Notes under the pieces: model-generated
Databases searched by the model: none
Told to the model about the DNA's origin: nothing
What the model saw: the letters and a program-made list of their open reading frames with translations, nothing else
Position numbers and translations under genes: made by a program
Shown here: piece after piece, positions 8,799 to 17,315 of the stretch
Numbering within the stretch: the stretch's first letter is position 1
How the letters are laid out: the number at the start of each line of letters is the position of its first letter
Source: Marispirochaeta sp.
Lineage (GTDB): Bacteria; Spirochaetota; Spirochaetia; JC444; Marispirochaetaceae
Assembly (NCBI RefSeq): GCF_963668165.1
Contig: NZ_OY764209.1
Span: 2,046,001-2,110,000 of the forward strand
DNA length: 64,000 bases
Direction of reading: 5' to 3'

Positions 8799-10751
8799 AT
8801 GAAATTACTGAAAAGCTTATTTGTCTCAGGCATCTTGTTGGTTCTGTTAACCCCTTGTCTTTTTTCTAGTGGTAATCCGGAAGGAGAAGCAGTCGTAAAA
8901 GGAATATCCTTTGTTAGTGGAGAAATTAATCCCCGAGGAAATTTCGAGAAGGTATATTATTTAAAGAGAAGCCAGGAAGAGCATTTTGTTCCTGCTGATC
9001 TTCTTGCTATGGGGCATGATGAAAAGACTCTGAATATTTTTCATTTTAATGATTTGCACGGGCACATAACTGACTTGCATAAAACTAAAGGTAATACCCA
9101 TAGGATTTCGCAAATGGTAAGATTACTGAAAGAGGCGAAGCAGAAAATGGCGAGAGATGCCGTCACGATCTTCGTTTCTGCTGGTGATGAGCATACTGGA
9201 ACGATATTTGATGAGCTTTCAGGTTGGGACGAAGCCAGTTTTTATTGTGATCCTGCATATGAAATCTTGAGTAAAGCTGGTCTTGATGCTTCAGTGATTG
9301 GCAATCATGAAGTTGATCGCGGTTATGCAATTGCTGCAAAGGCAGTTGAAGAAAGTGCTGGGTTTCCTGTTCTCAGCGCTAATATTTTTCATTCAAAATA
9401 CCTTACCGATGATATAATATATCCTGCAATAATCGGAATTGTTGATGGTTTGAGGATTGGTATAGTTGGTTTGACTACACCAGACGAAACAAGACAGAGA
9501 ACTGTCGACGATCCGGATGTTTTTGTTGGTAACCCGCTGAATTCTCTTGAATATTATGTAGAACGAATGGATGAATTTGTTGATGTATTTGTAATCCTCA
9601 GTCACATAGGGAATGAACATGAGGTGCGACATAATGTACGGGTCGGAGAGCAGAGTATTGCTAAAATCCTGTCCCGAATAACTCAAAAACCGGCAATTAT
9701 TATCGGTGGACATACTCATAGTGAGTTAAATAAGAATAACCTTGAAATGGATAATCTTATAAACAACGTAATTATTGCCCAGGCTGGTGCATACGGTTCT
9801 TGGCTTGGGCATGTCTCAATGAGACTTACGCGATCTTCATCTGGAGATGCGGCGTCAGAACAAGACGCATGCTTGCTGCCTATAAAAATACGTGATGACC
9901 GTATCCCTGTAACTGATGAAAAGTATGGCTATCTTGAACATGATGAAGACTTCGACAGCAACTTTGAGGTTAATTACATTCAGCCATTGCTTGTGAAGCT
10001 TGATAAAAAAATGAATGAAACTTTAGGACATGTTTCTAATGATACAGGTTTTTCTCCCCAGAAAGTTATCACGGATCGGTATGTCGGTGAATGCGGAATG
10101 GCTAATTTTATGAATGATACTATTGTTGGGAGAAGCGAAGTCTTTCCGGGGGGCAGGGTCGATTTTGCTGCTTTCAATGCCTCAGGCCTTGCTGGCGGTG
10201 TTGTTCCAGGATCTATCTGTACATATGCAGACTGGTTTTCTGTTATGCCTTATGCTGATAATATTGTTATTTATGAGCTGAGGGGATATCAAATATATGA
10301 CATTCTTAAGAGTAATGCCAAGAGACTTGTCCGTCCAGAAGAAGTGAATGACACGGATCTTTCTGGTTTTGTTTCCCGTGGTTTTCTTCATTTTTCCAAA
10401 GGAATACGATATACGATAGTCTTGAATGATGGCGCTGATACTGCTCTTGTCAATAATGTGTTTTTGAATGGCAGACCGATCAATGAAGTGCTTAATACCT
10501 CTTTTAGAGTTGCCTTTAGCAGTTATATTTCTAATGGCTTTGAAGGTTGGAAAAGGGTTAAAATTGGAGCAGGGCTGCCTGACAACATTGTTGGTTGGGA
10601 TCTCGCGAAATTGTCAGGTCATGATACAGGTTTGATTTATCGGAATGAGATTATTGCATCGATAAGAGAGTCTGGATCGATCCATGCATTTGATGGAAGA
10701 TCCAGTCTTTACGACGGGCGACTACAGATTGTGCAACGTGAGTCAGAATAA
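8799..10751 (+). CDS. Exported 5'-nucleotidase/2',3'-cyclic phosphodiesterase family metallophosphatase
   Basis: A 650-residue protein with a hydrophobic export signal (about 3-24). The metallophosphatase core shows NDLHGH (about 83-88), GDEHTG, GNHEVDRG (about 167) and GGHTHSE, the metal-binding blocks of the UshA/YfkN family. A C-terminal 5_nucleotid_C domain has FNASGLAGG and YADWFSVMPY. Family members hydrolyse extracellular nucleotides. GTPC near residue 19 is a poor lipobox because of Pro at -1. GGAGGG precedes the ATG. Codons are much richer in A/T than in the flanking genes, which suggests acquisition by transfer. Confidence 0.88.
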   Translation: MKLLKSLFVSGILLVLLTPCLFSSGNPEGEAVVKGISFVSGEINPRGNFEKVYYLKRSQEEHFVPADLLAMGHDEKTLNIFHFNDLHGHITDLHKTKGNTHRISQMVRLLKEAKQKMARDAVTIFVSAGDEHTGTIFDELSGWDEASFYCDPAYEILSKAGLDASVIGNHEVDRGYAIAAKAVEESAGFPVLSANIFHSKYLTDDIIYPAIIGIVDGLRIGIVGLTTPDETRQRTVDDPDVFVGNPLNSLEYYVERMDEFVDVFVILSHIGNEHEVRHNVRVGEQSIAKILSRITQKPAIIIGGHTHSELNKNNLEMDNLINNVIIAQAGAYGSWLGHVSMRLTRSSSGDAASEQDACLLPIKIRDDRIPVTDEKYGYLEHDEDFDSNFEVNYIQPLLVKLDKKMNETLGHVSNDTGFSPQKVITDRYVGECGMANFMNDTIVGRSEVFPGGRVDFAAFNASGLAGGVVPGSICTYADWFSVMPYADNIVIYELRGYQIYDILKSNAKRLVRPEEVNDTDLSGFVSRGFLHFSKGIRYTIVLNDGADTALVNNVFLNGRPINEVLNTSFRVAFSSYISNGFEGWKRVKIGAGLPDNIVGWDLAKLSGHDTGLIYRNEIIASIRESGSIHAFDGRSSLYDGRLQIVQRESE

Positions 10752-11578
10752 AAAGGAAACAGTATTGCGCGAGATGCTGTCCAACTTCTGGCGGAACAGT
10801 ATCTTGGGCCTGTTCACACTAAAAAGGGTATCAACAATTAAAGCGAAGTGGATAAAAAACACAAACATCACATCTAATTTCTCAAATCGGGAAAAAATGC
10901 GCCGAAAGCCCTTAAGACGACGGAATAGTCGCTCTACTTCATTACGTTTTTTATACAGTTCCTTGTCATATTCCCAGGGATTACGCCTATTTCGTTTGGG
11001 AGGCACCACTGGTGCCATCTCAAGGTCAAGAACCAGTTGCCTGGTCTCATCGCCTTCATAGGCCCTGTCCATGAGAACCTTGGTGCCTTTCCATCTCTTA
11101 TCTTTCAAGGTGTTTAAGAGCTTTCGGCCTTCGGGGGCATCTCCGGCCTGACCGGGAGATAACGAGAAAGTTACGGCTGTTTGAGCCCCGGCCGCCACCA
11201 TGTGAATCTTGGTTGTCCATCCGGCCCTCGACTTTCCGATAGATTGAGGACCGTTTTTTTTAAAGCGCCCGTTCCATCGGGATGGACCTTGACAGCCGTA
11301 CTATCCAAAGAGACATGATCAACCCGAATATTGATAATTTCTGCCTCTTGAAGGGCGAGAAAAACCTTCTCGAGTACACCTTGCTTAGCCCAGCGATTGG
11401 CTCTCATATAGACACTATGCCAATTCCCGAATCTCTCAGGGAGTCCTCGCCACTTACAACCATGTTCAGCAATATGCAGGACCGCATTAAGGACATCAAG
11501 ATTTAAAAGTTTCACGTTTCCTCGTTGAACCGGTAATAAGTCTTCTATTATGGCAAACTGTTCTGGGGTAATTTCCAT
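10743..11578 (-). CDS. IS5-family (IS427-like) transposase made by -1 frameshift
   Basis: Two overlapping frames encode one DDE transposase. Frame 1 (11578-11171) holds the N-terminal DUF4096-like part and the first catalytic Asp in DHVSLDSTAVKVHPDG. Frame 2 (to 10743) holds DRAYEGD and the NEVERLFRRLKGFRR block with the catalytic Glu. They join at an A8 run (minus strand, 11261-11254): slipping back one base turns ALKKTV into KKNGPQSIGKSRAGW, the usual IS427-group sequence. This looks like programmed -1 frameshifting rather than damage. Frame 2 has no stop inside the element and runs through the left inverted repeat into the flank, ending at 10743 inside the 3' end of the nucleotidase gene. 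Confidence 0.88.
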
Positions 11579-11620
11579 AGGGAAATTTTAACATGGATTA
11601 TCAATTAGTGTGAACAGGCC
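10807..11620. mobile_element. IS5-family insertion sequence with 16-bp terminal repeats
   Basis: Perfect inverted repeats GGCCTGTTCACACTAA at 10807-10822 and its complement at 11605-11620 bound an 814-base element. It sits between the convergent ends of the nucleotidase and MFS genes, 6 bases short of the MFS stop codon, and interrupts neither. No clear target duplication: left flank ends CTTG, right flank begins ATTG. The normal YTAR/TA target of this group is not visible, so the ends may have been altered after insertion. Confidence 0.85.
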
Positions 11621-11625
11621 ATTGT

Positions 11626-12897
11626 TTACCGCGCGTCCACTATCGTGGGCGGTCTGTGTTTTCGCGGCTCGGTAACAGTGGCGAATATCCCCAGACTCAA
11701 GGCTGCCGCGCCCAGGGAGAACCAGAAGATGATCCCAATGCCGAATATCGTGGACAGGTACCCCAGGAATATGATCACCAGCGAGGATATTCCTACCGCC
11801 AGCCCGACAATGCCGATGTAGACGGGTATCTCGTGGTCCTGGCCGAACTCAACAACGATAGCGAACTGGGAGACATTGTTTATGCAGAGCGTCAGCGCTC
11901 CGGCAGCAATGCTGATTAAAGCCAGGTGGTAGGACCCTGCAAAGAGGGCGGCGAGATTTCCGATTATAAGGGCCAATGCTCCAAGGATGTGATTAAAAAG
12001 GTGTCCCCGCCGGTCGGCCAGCTCACCGAGAACCGGATTGGCAATAATGAAAGTGGCGGCCGTAATAATGGTAAAGAGCCCCACCTCGCTTTCATGCAGG
12101 GAGAATCGGCGCACGAGGTGTACCGCAAAATAGGAATAGCTGGTAAAAGCCAGGGTATAAAATATCCTTGCAATGATGTACCGGCCGAAATCACGGTTTT
12201 CCCGGGGTATCCGTGCCAGTCCAGTCAGAAAGCTGCCGAATGGTTCGGTGGAAAAACGTATGCGCCTGCTTGGGGGCTCCGCGTAGAGTCCCAGGGCGGG
12301 CAGATAGATCATAAGAAAGGAGAACCCGATTATCATTAATAGCGGGAAATTGTTCGGGAAGGGGACGGCATTCATTATCCTGATAATAATTCCGCCGCAG
12401 GCAAGCCCGATAAGATAGCTGCCCAGGTTCCTGATGGCAAAAAGGCGGCCCCGTAAGTTGATGGGAATGGATTTGGCCGTCAGGTCAAAGAAGGCCGGTA
12501 CGGCTATGCCCGTGGTTGCCTGGGTTATAAACAGGGCGAGCATGAGACTGACTATGACCATGGCAGGGGATTTTGTCCCCAGGGCCAGTCCGCTCAAGGC
12601 GGCCAGGAGCCACGGCACCCGCTGAAACGCCCCGGTAATCAGAATGTAGGGCTTTTTGTAGCGCAGAGTCTGGATGTAGCGGGCCACAAAGATGGAAGGA
12701 AAAAAGACCCCGATGTTGCGCAGAACCGGAATTAAAGAGAGCACAAAAGGGGAGCCCCCCAAACGTTCAATATAGACGGGCAAAATGCTTTCCGGAGACA
12801 GAAAGATCATACCAGTAAGGAACGAGATTCCATCAAGAGCGTTAAGAAAAAAATTCCTTCGCAAATGCGGATGCAGTGCGGTATTCGGCATTGGCAT
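11626..12897 (-). CDS. Major facilitator superfamily transporter
   Basis: A 423-residue, strongly hydrophobic protein with about twelve membrane-spanning stretches. A central loop (about residues 205-230, PPSRRIRFSTEPFGSF) separates the two six-helix halves. An MFS motif-A-like ELADRRGHLF sits in the second half. The substrate cannot be told from the sequence. GGGGAAG precedes the start; ATG at the third codon is an alternative. It is convergent with the nucleotidase gene, with the insertion sequence between them. Confidence 0.8.
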   Translation of the reverse strand: MPMPNTALHPHLRRNFFLNALDGISFLTGMIFLSPESILPVYIERLGGSPFVLSLIPVLRNIGVFFPSIFVARYIQTLRYKKPYILITGAFQRVPWLLAALSGLALGTKSPAMVIVSLMLALFITQATTGIAVPAFFDLTAKSIPINLRGRLFAIRNLGSYLIGLACGGIIIRIMNAVPFPNNFPLLMIIGFSFLMIYLPALGLYAEPPSRRIRFSTEPFGSFLTGLARIPRENRDFGRYIIARIFYTLAFTSYSYFAVHLVRRFSLHESEVGLFTIITAATFIIANPVLGELADRRGHLFNHILGALALIIGNLAALFAGSYHLALISIAAGALTLCINNVSQFAIVVEFGQDHEIPVYIGIVGLAVGISSLVIIFLGYLSTIFGIGIIFWFSLGAAALSLGIFATVTEPRKHRPPTIVDAR

Positions 12898-13010
12898 GTT
12901 CTTCCCCGGTTATCTTATGCAGAAACAATAGCAGGAAAAAAAGGCCTGGGGAATAGACTCGAGGAGAGAAGTTCAGTTATTCATCGCTTTCCCTGCTTTC
13001 TCAGTCATGG

Positions 13011-13016
13011 TATTAT
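13011..13016 (+). promoter_or_regulatory. -10 element close to the sugar kinase start
   Basis: TATTAT lies 6 bases before the ATG at 13023. There is no Shine-Dalgarno, and the -35 region (TTTCCC around 12988) is weak. It matches the leaderless layout seen at several other genes in the window. Confidence 0.35.
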
Positions 13017-13022
13017 GAGTGT

Positions 13023-13919
13023 ATGAAAACACTGACCTTTGGTGAAATCCTCTGGGATATAATTGACGATGCAGAACACATAGGCGGAGCTTCCTATAAT
13101 TTTGCTGCTCACCTGGCAAAACTGGGGGCTGAATCGCACCTGGTTTCTGCGGTGGGGAATGATGAACGGGGAAAGACTGGATTGGCTGCCCTGAAGGCGC
13201 ATGGTATCGCGTCTTCCTTTATCAGCAGCGTGGCGGACGCCCCTACTGGGACTGTGACAGTTAAACTGGAGGCCGGACAGCCGAGCTACACTATCCATGA
13301 GGGGGTTGCCTGGGACTGCATCCGGCTGACGGAGGACCAGCTTACAACGATCAGCGGAACTGAATGGGATTGCTTCTACTTCGGGACGCTGGCCCAGCGC
13401 AGCGAGATTAACCGGGAAACCTTGTCGCAGCTGTCTTCGCAGGTCCGGGCACGGCACTTTTTTTATGACATAAACCTGCGCCAACGGTATTATACCAGTG
13501 CGATTATCGCCGAATCCCTTAAGAACGCGACAATTGTCAAACTCAACAATGAGGAACTGGAGTTGGTAGCGGGGATGTTCGGTTTGGATGGTACCAGGTC
13601 ATCAGAAGAGAATATCAGAAAAGTGGCAGAGGCTTTTAAACTGGAAACCCTGATTGTGACCCATGGAAAGGATGGAGTCAGCCTGCTTTCGGGGGGAGAA
13701 TTGCGTCAGATACCGGTTATCCCGGTCCATGTGGCAGACGCAGTAGGCGCAGGTGACAGCTTTTCCGCCGGGTTTATGTATGCTCTGGGATGCGGAAAAG
13801 ACCCCTTTGCCGCCGCAGAGTACGGCGCCGCTCTCGGCTCCTTTACCGCTGCACATTCCGGGGGCGTACCCGATTACAGCGACGAAATACGCGCCTTCTT
13901 TGGGACCCTGGGTGCCTGA
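13023..13919 (+). CDS. PfkB-family carbohydrate kinase (fructokinase-like)
   Basis: A 298-residue ribokinase-fold kinase. GGASYNFAAHLAKLG near residue 22 is the N-terminal substrate-side signature. DAVGAGDSFSAGF near 240 is PfkB signature 2, containing the catalytic Asp and the anion hole. NDERGKTGL and PTGTVTV are also family blocks. It phosphorylates a sugar with ATP in the cytoplasm. GGASYN and the overall length resemble fructokinases, but the substrate is not proven. A YkgJ-like gene follows after 3 bases and is probably co-transcribed. Confidence 0.88.
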   Translation: MKTLTFGEILWDIIDDAEHIGGASYNFAAHLAKLGAESHLVSAVGNDERGKTGLAALKAHGIASSFISSVADAPTGTVTVKLEAGQPSYTIHEGVAWDCIRLTEDQLTTISGTEWDCFYFGTLAQRSEINRETLSQLSSQVRARHFFYDINLRQRYYTSAIIAESLKNATIVKLNNEELELVAGMFGLDGTRSSEENIRKVAEAFKLETLIVTHGKDGVSLLSGGELRQIPVIPVHVADAVGAGDSFSAGFMYALGCGKDPFAAAEYGAALGSFTAAHSGGVPDYSDEIRAFFGTLGA

Positions 13920-13922
13920 CAA

Positions 13923-14183
13923 ATGATTTGCCGAGCCGGCTGCGGAGCCTGCTGTGTTGCCATATCCATCTCATCGCCCATTCCCGGAATGCCTCGTGGA
14001 AAACCTGCAGGGGTTCCCTGCATCCACCTGGACAAAGATTTTCGCTGCCGCCTTCATAAAACCCCTGAATACCCGGCGGTGTGCGCCCTTTTACGGCCGG
14101 CCCCTCAAATGTGCGGCTCGAATCGGGAGGAAGCCCTTCAGTACCTGGCGGAGCTGGAACGTCTTACCAGCCCGCAGGTCTGA
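13923..14183 (+). CDS. YkgJ-family cysteine cluster protein
   Basis: An 86-residue protein with C3, C7, C10 and C11 near the start (CRAGCGACC), then PCIHL, RCRLH, VCALL and QMC. This is the YkgJ/UPF0153 pattern of about eight cysteines, thought to bind zinc or iron. The biochemical role of the family is not settled. It starts 3 bases after the kinase gene with no strong ribosome site of its own, so translational coupling is likely. Confidence 0.8.
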   Translation: MICRAGCGACCVAISISSPIPGMPRGKPAGVPCIHLDKDFRCRLHKTPEYPAVCALLRPAPQMCGSNREEALQYLAELERLTSPQV

Positions 14184-14203
14184 ATTTCTTAATCACCTGC
14201 AGC

Positions 14204-14232
14204 TTGACGCAAGACCCGGAGCTACCTACACT
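14204..14232 (+). promoter_or_regulatory. Promoter of DMT transporter gene, leaderless arrangement
   Basis: TTGACG (14204-14209), a 17-base spacer and TACACT (14227-14232) lie 7 bases before the ATG at 14240. No Shine-Dalgarno is present at a useful distance. This fixes the start at 14240 rather than at upstream in-frame codons. Confidence 0.6.
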
Positions 14233-14239
14233 TAATGCA

Positions 14240-15172
14240 ATGAGTGATTCATCAATCCTGAACGACAGACTTACCCTGAGCGCGGGCCTGCTCGCCCTTT
14301 TGTCGGCGACTCTGTGGGGAGGCAATACCGTCTCGATAAAGATCGCTACCGCCGGAATGCCCCCGGCGGCAATCGCGGCTGTCCGTTTTGCCCTGGGGGG
14401 TATTGCCGTCTGGGGCTATGCCCTGGCTGCCGGGATACCCCTGAAGCTTACAAAGAGGGAGCTTCCCTCATTAATAAGCCTTGTTGCTCTGTTTATCGTC
14501 CAGATCCTTACATTGAATATCGGAACCTCCCTGACCCTCGCCGCCCACGCGACAGTGCTTATTTCGTCGTACCCTTTTGCCACTGCTCTTTTTGCCCATC
14601 TGCTTATTCGGGGGGACCATTTGAACGGGGGCAAGATTATCGGCATGGCTGTCTCTTTTACGGGGGTAGCCCTTATTTTCGGCGAAGCACTGATTGTCGG
14701 CAGTGCCGGTTCAATTCCCGGAGATCTGATTGTGTTTACCAGCTGTGTTCTCCTGGGGCTGCGTCAGGTTGTCACCAAGCGAATGACCCAGGGCCTGCAT
14801 CCGGTAAAACTGGTTTTCTGGCAGTCGGTCTTCAGTGTTCCGGCCTTTGTTACAGTGACACTGATATTCGAAAGCGACTATACCTATGCAATTACCGGCG
14901 GAATTGTCGCGGCCATCCTCTATCAGGGGCTGGTGGTGGCAGGTTTCTGCTTTATTCTGCTTACCAGTCTGCTGCGGCGCTATAATGCCAGTGTAATAAC
15001 CTCCTTCTCTTTTTTTACACCCCTCTTTGGGGTCATCCTGAGCGGGGCACTCCTCGGCGAGGCCTTGTCTCTCTGGCTGCTCCTCAGTGTTGCTCTGATA
15101 GCCGCCGGTATCGTGGTGGTAAGCAGATTCGGTGAACCCCGGGCGGAGGCTAAGTCTTCTGCTGTGCTTTGA
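14240..15172 (+). CDS. EamA/DMT-superfamily permease
   Basis: A 310-residue protein with about ten hydrophobic helices arranged as two EamA repeats. The first repeat opens with SATLWGGNTVSIKIA and PAAIAAVRFALGG. The second ends with FFTPLFGVILSGALLGEAL, the usual repeat-end motif before the last helix. Members export or import amino acids, nucleotides or other metabolites; the substrate here is unknown. The reading frame is open further upstream to 14081, but that part overlaps the YkgJ gene and lacks membrane character. The promoter position supports the start at 14240. Confidence 0.85.
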   Translation: MSDSSILNDRLTLSAGLLALLSATLWGGNTVSIKIATAGMPPAAIAAVRFALGGIAVWGYALAAGIPLKLTKRELPSLISLVALFIVQILTLNIGTSLTLAAHATVLISSYPFATALFAHLLIRGDHLNGGKIIGMAVSFTGVALIFGEALIVGSAGSIPGDLIVFTSCVLLGLRQVVTKRMTQGLHPVKLVFWQSVFSVPAFVTVTLIFESDYTYAITGGIVAAILYQGLVVAGFCFILLTSLLRRYNASVITSFSFFTPLFGVILSGALLGEALSLWLLLSVALIAAGIVVVSRFGEPRAEAKSSAVL

Positions 15173-15197
15173 CCGATTGTGTGTTAAACTTTACTGT
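15169..15197 (+). promoter_or_regulatory. Promoter of 5TM-PAS kinase gene, leaderless arrangement
   Basis: TTGACC (15169-15174), 17 bases, then TACTGT (15192-15197), 6 bases before the ATG at 15204. The -35 overlaps the stop codon of the upstream permease gene. No Shine-Dalgarno is seen. Confidence 0.55.
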
Positions 15198-15203
15198 AAA
15201 CGT

Positions 15204-16838
15204 ATGATTATTCTCGATTTGACACATAATGTAGCGCTCCTGCTCGCTCTCACGGTGGCATACGAGCAGATACACACACGGCTCAAGCAGAATAATCCGG
15301 TCTACGTACTTATTACCGGCGTGCTCTTCGGAATCGTAACTCTGGCAGGAATGATGACCCCCATGGTTTTTGCGCCGGGGGTAATCTACGACGGCCGGTC
15401 CATCGTGCTCAGCGCAGCCGGGTATATCGGCGGTCCTTTTGTCGCTTTTATTGCTGCCTCCATGGCTGTGCTGTTCAGGGTTTACCTGGGCGGAGCCGGG
15501 GTTTTAGCCGGGGTACTCACCATTATTGAATCTGCCCTTCTGGGTGTTGTCTTTTTCTTGCTGCGTAACAGGAACCCCGTCTGGAAGCGTCCATTGAATT
15601 TATGGGTTCTGGGAATAGCGGTTCATGCTTTAATGCTCCTGAGTCAGCTGGCCCTTCCGGGGTCTCTGGGCATGTCCGTTATAGGTTCAATCGGGATCTG
15701 GATAATGCTGCTGTATCCGGTCGCGCTTGTGCTTATTCTGCTTGTGTTTATTAATCAGCAGGATCTGATCAGGACCAAGGAGTCTCTCGATACCAGAGAA
15801 ACCTGGTATCGAAGCCTGTTTGAGGACACCTTTGCGCCTCGCCTTATAGTAAGTCCAGAAGACGGACAAATCCTGGATGCCAATACGGCAGCAGAGAGGT
15901 TTTATGGCTGGAGCCGGGAAGAACTCTGCACCATGCGGGCACGGGACATAAATACCATTTCGGAAGAAGAAATTCGTAAGGAGATGAGAACCGCTGCGGA
16001 GAATCAAAGAAACTATTTTGAATCCAGACATCGCCTGAAGGACGGTACTCTGCGGGATGTAGCTGTTTTCAGCAGCGTTGTACAGCTGCGGGACCGAAAG
16101 ATTCTGAACTCGGTGATTATCGATATAACCGAGCAAAAAGAGGTGGAAACCCGGCTTATGCATGTGCTGCGGCAGAAAGACTCACTTTTACAGGAGGTCC
16201 ACCACAGGGTCCGTAATAACCTTGCCCTGGTCAGCAGTTTACTCGATTTTCAGCTGGAAGATATGAGTATACCGAAAGAGGAGTATGTTGCCCTGAAGAT
16301 AACTGCAAACAGGGTGCAGGCTTTAAGCATGATTCATAACCTGCTGTACCAGAACGATGATCTGTCTCTGCTGAATTTTACCCAGTTTCTTCGGGTTCTT
16401 GCTGAAACCCTTCCGGGCAGCTGTGGTGTCGGAGATTTCGCAGGTATCCGGGTCGACGGATCGGACATTCTGCTTGACGTACATTACGCCATGCCCCTGG
16501 GGCTGATGGTGAATGAACTCCTTGTAAATCTTCTCGGCGATTTCGGTAAAGTGGATAAGAAAGCACAACTTGTTCTCGATTTTCACAGGAATACCGACAA
16601 CCAGTATATAATTACTCTGCTCGATGAAGACGGCGATTTTGCTTCCGCTCCTCTGCTTTATGGCCAGCAGAACCTGAGCCGGGAACTGGTGGCTCATTTG
16701 TCCGGCCAGATTAATGGAAAGATAGATTATCTGCCGGAGAAGGGTACCCTGGCCAGGATTTGTTTCGCCGTTACCGGGGGGGAGTCAGGGTTATCCAGGG
16801 TAGAACATGGCTATAGGGAGGTTATTGATGAAGATTGA
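15204..16838 (+). CDS. 5TM-LytS/PAS sensor kinase, HisKA_2 type, degenerate ATPase
   Basis: A 544-residue protein. The N-terminus (to about residue 190) is a 5TM-5TMR_LYT-like membrane sensor, with GMMTPMVFAPGVIYDGRSI followed by GGPFVAF. A PAS domain (about 205-320) comes next, then HisKA_2 with H333 in EVHHRVRNNLALVSSLLDFQ. The ATPase is eroded: the N-box is NELLVNLLGDF with the usual K-(H/Y)-A lost, and the G1 box DNGxG is replaced by DEDGDF. The G2 motif is not recognisable. It may therefore be a weak kinase, a phosphatase, or a partner of an active kinase. Its stop overlaps the PEBP gene by 11 bases. Confidence 0.8.
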   Translation: MIILDLTHNVALLLALTVAYEQIHTRLKQNNPVYVLITGVLFGIVTLAGMMTPMVFAPGVIYDGRSIVLSAAGYIGGPFVAFIAASMAVLFRVYLGGAGVLAGVLTIIESALLGVVFFLLRNRNPVWKRPLNLWVLGIAVHALMLLSQLALPGSLGMSVIGSIGIWIMLLYPVALVLILLVFINQQDLIRTKESLDTRETWYRSLFEDTFAPRLIVSPEDGQILDANTAAERFYGWSREELCTMRARDINTISEEEIRKEMRTAAENQRNYFESRHRLKDGTLRDVAVFSSVVQLRDRKILNSVIIDITEQKEVETRLMHVLRQKDSLLQEVHHRVRNNLALVSSLLDFQLEDMSIPKEEYVALKITANRVQALSMIHNLLYQNDDLSLLNFTQFLRVLAETLPGSCGVGDFAGIRVDGSDILLDVHYAMPLGLMVNELLVNLLGDFGKVDKKAQLVLDFHRNTDNQYIITLLDEDGDFASAPLLYGQQNLSRELVAHLSGQINGKIDYLPEKGTLARICFAVTGGESGLSRVEHGYREVIDED

Positions 16839-17286
16839 GAGTGCGGTTTTTCACGACGGTGGAACAATCCCCGAAAAGTACACCTGTGACGGCGGTGATA
16901 TATCTCCTCCACTTAACTGGACCGGTGTCCCGGGAGGGGTAAGGACCTTTGCCCTTATATGCGATGATCCTGACGCTCCCATGGGCACCTGGGTTCACTG
17001 GGTGGTCTATAACCTGCCGGCGGATATGAATGAGCTCCCCGAAGGGGTTCCCGGAGATGAGGCTTTGCCCGGAGGCGGACTTCAGGGGACAAACGATTTT
17101 GGACGAATCGGATACGGAGGGCCCTGCCCTCCGGCAGGAAGCCACCGCTATTTTCTCAAATTATATGCCCTGGATACGGAACTTTCCCTGGGGCCGGGGG
17201 CTTCCAAGGGAGAATTGCTTGCGGCCATGGAAGGGCATGTCCGCGGGGAATGTCGTATTGTCGGACGGTATTCCCGCCGCTCTTAA
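16828..17286 (+). CDS. YbhB/YbcL-family PEBP-like protein
   Basis: A 152-residue phosphatidylethanolamine-binding-like protein. Diagnostic blocks are FHDGGTIPEKYTCDG, CDDPDAPMGTWVHW and GSHRYFLKLYALD, which line the small anion pocket of the PEBP fold. Bacterial members are often annotated as Raf-kinase-inhibitor-like, but their role is unknown. GGAGGT lies just before the ATG at 16828; an upstream in-frame start at 16807 lacks such a site. It overlaps the end of the sensor kinase gene, so the two are probably translated together. Confidence 0.9.
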   Translation: MKIESAVFHDGGTIPEKYTCDGGDISPPLNWTGVPGGVRTFALICDDPDAPMGTWVHWVVYNLPADMNELPEGVPGDEALPGGGLQGTNDFGRIGYGGPCPPAGSHRYFLKLYALDTELSLGPGASKGELLAAMEGHVRGECRIVGRYSRRS

Positions 17287-17315
17287 GCCGGGCGTGCAAT
17301 TAAAATTGCGGGTTG

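Noticed and set aside
11254-11261. Frameshift in the IS5-type transposase as gene decay
   Set aside because: The A8 run and exact recovery of the IS427-type sequence in the -1 frame fit programmed frameshifting known for this group.
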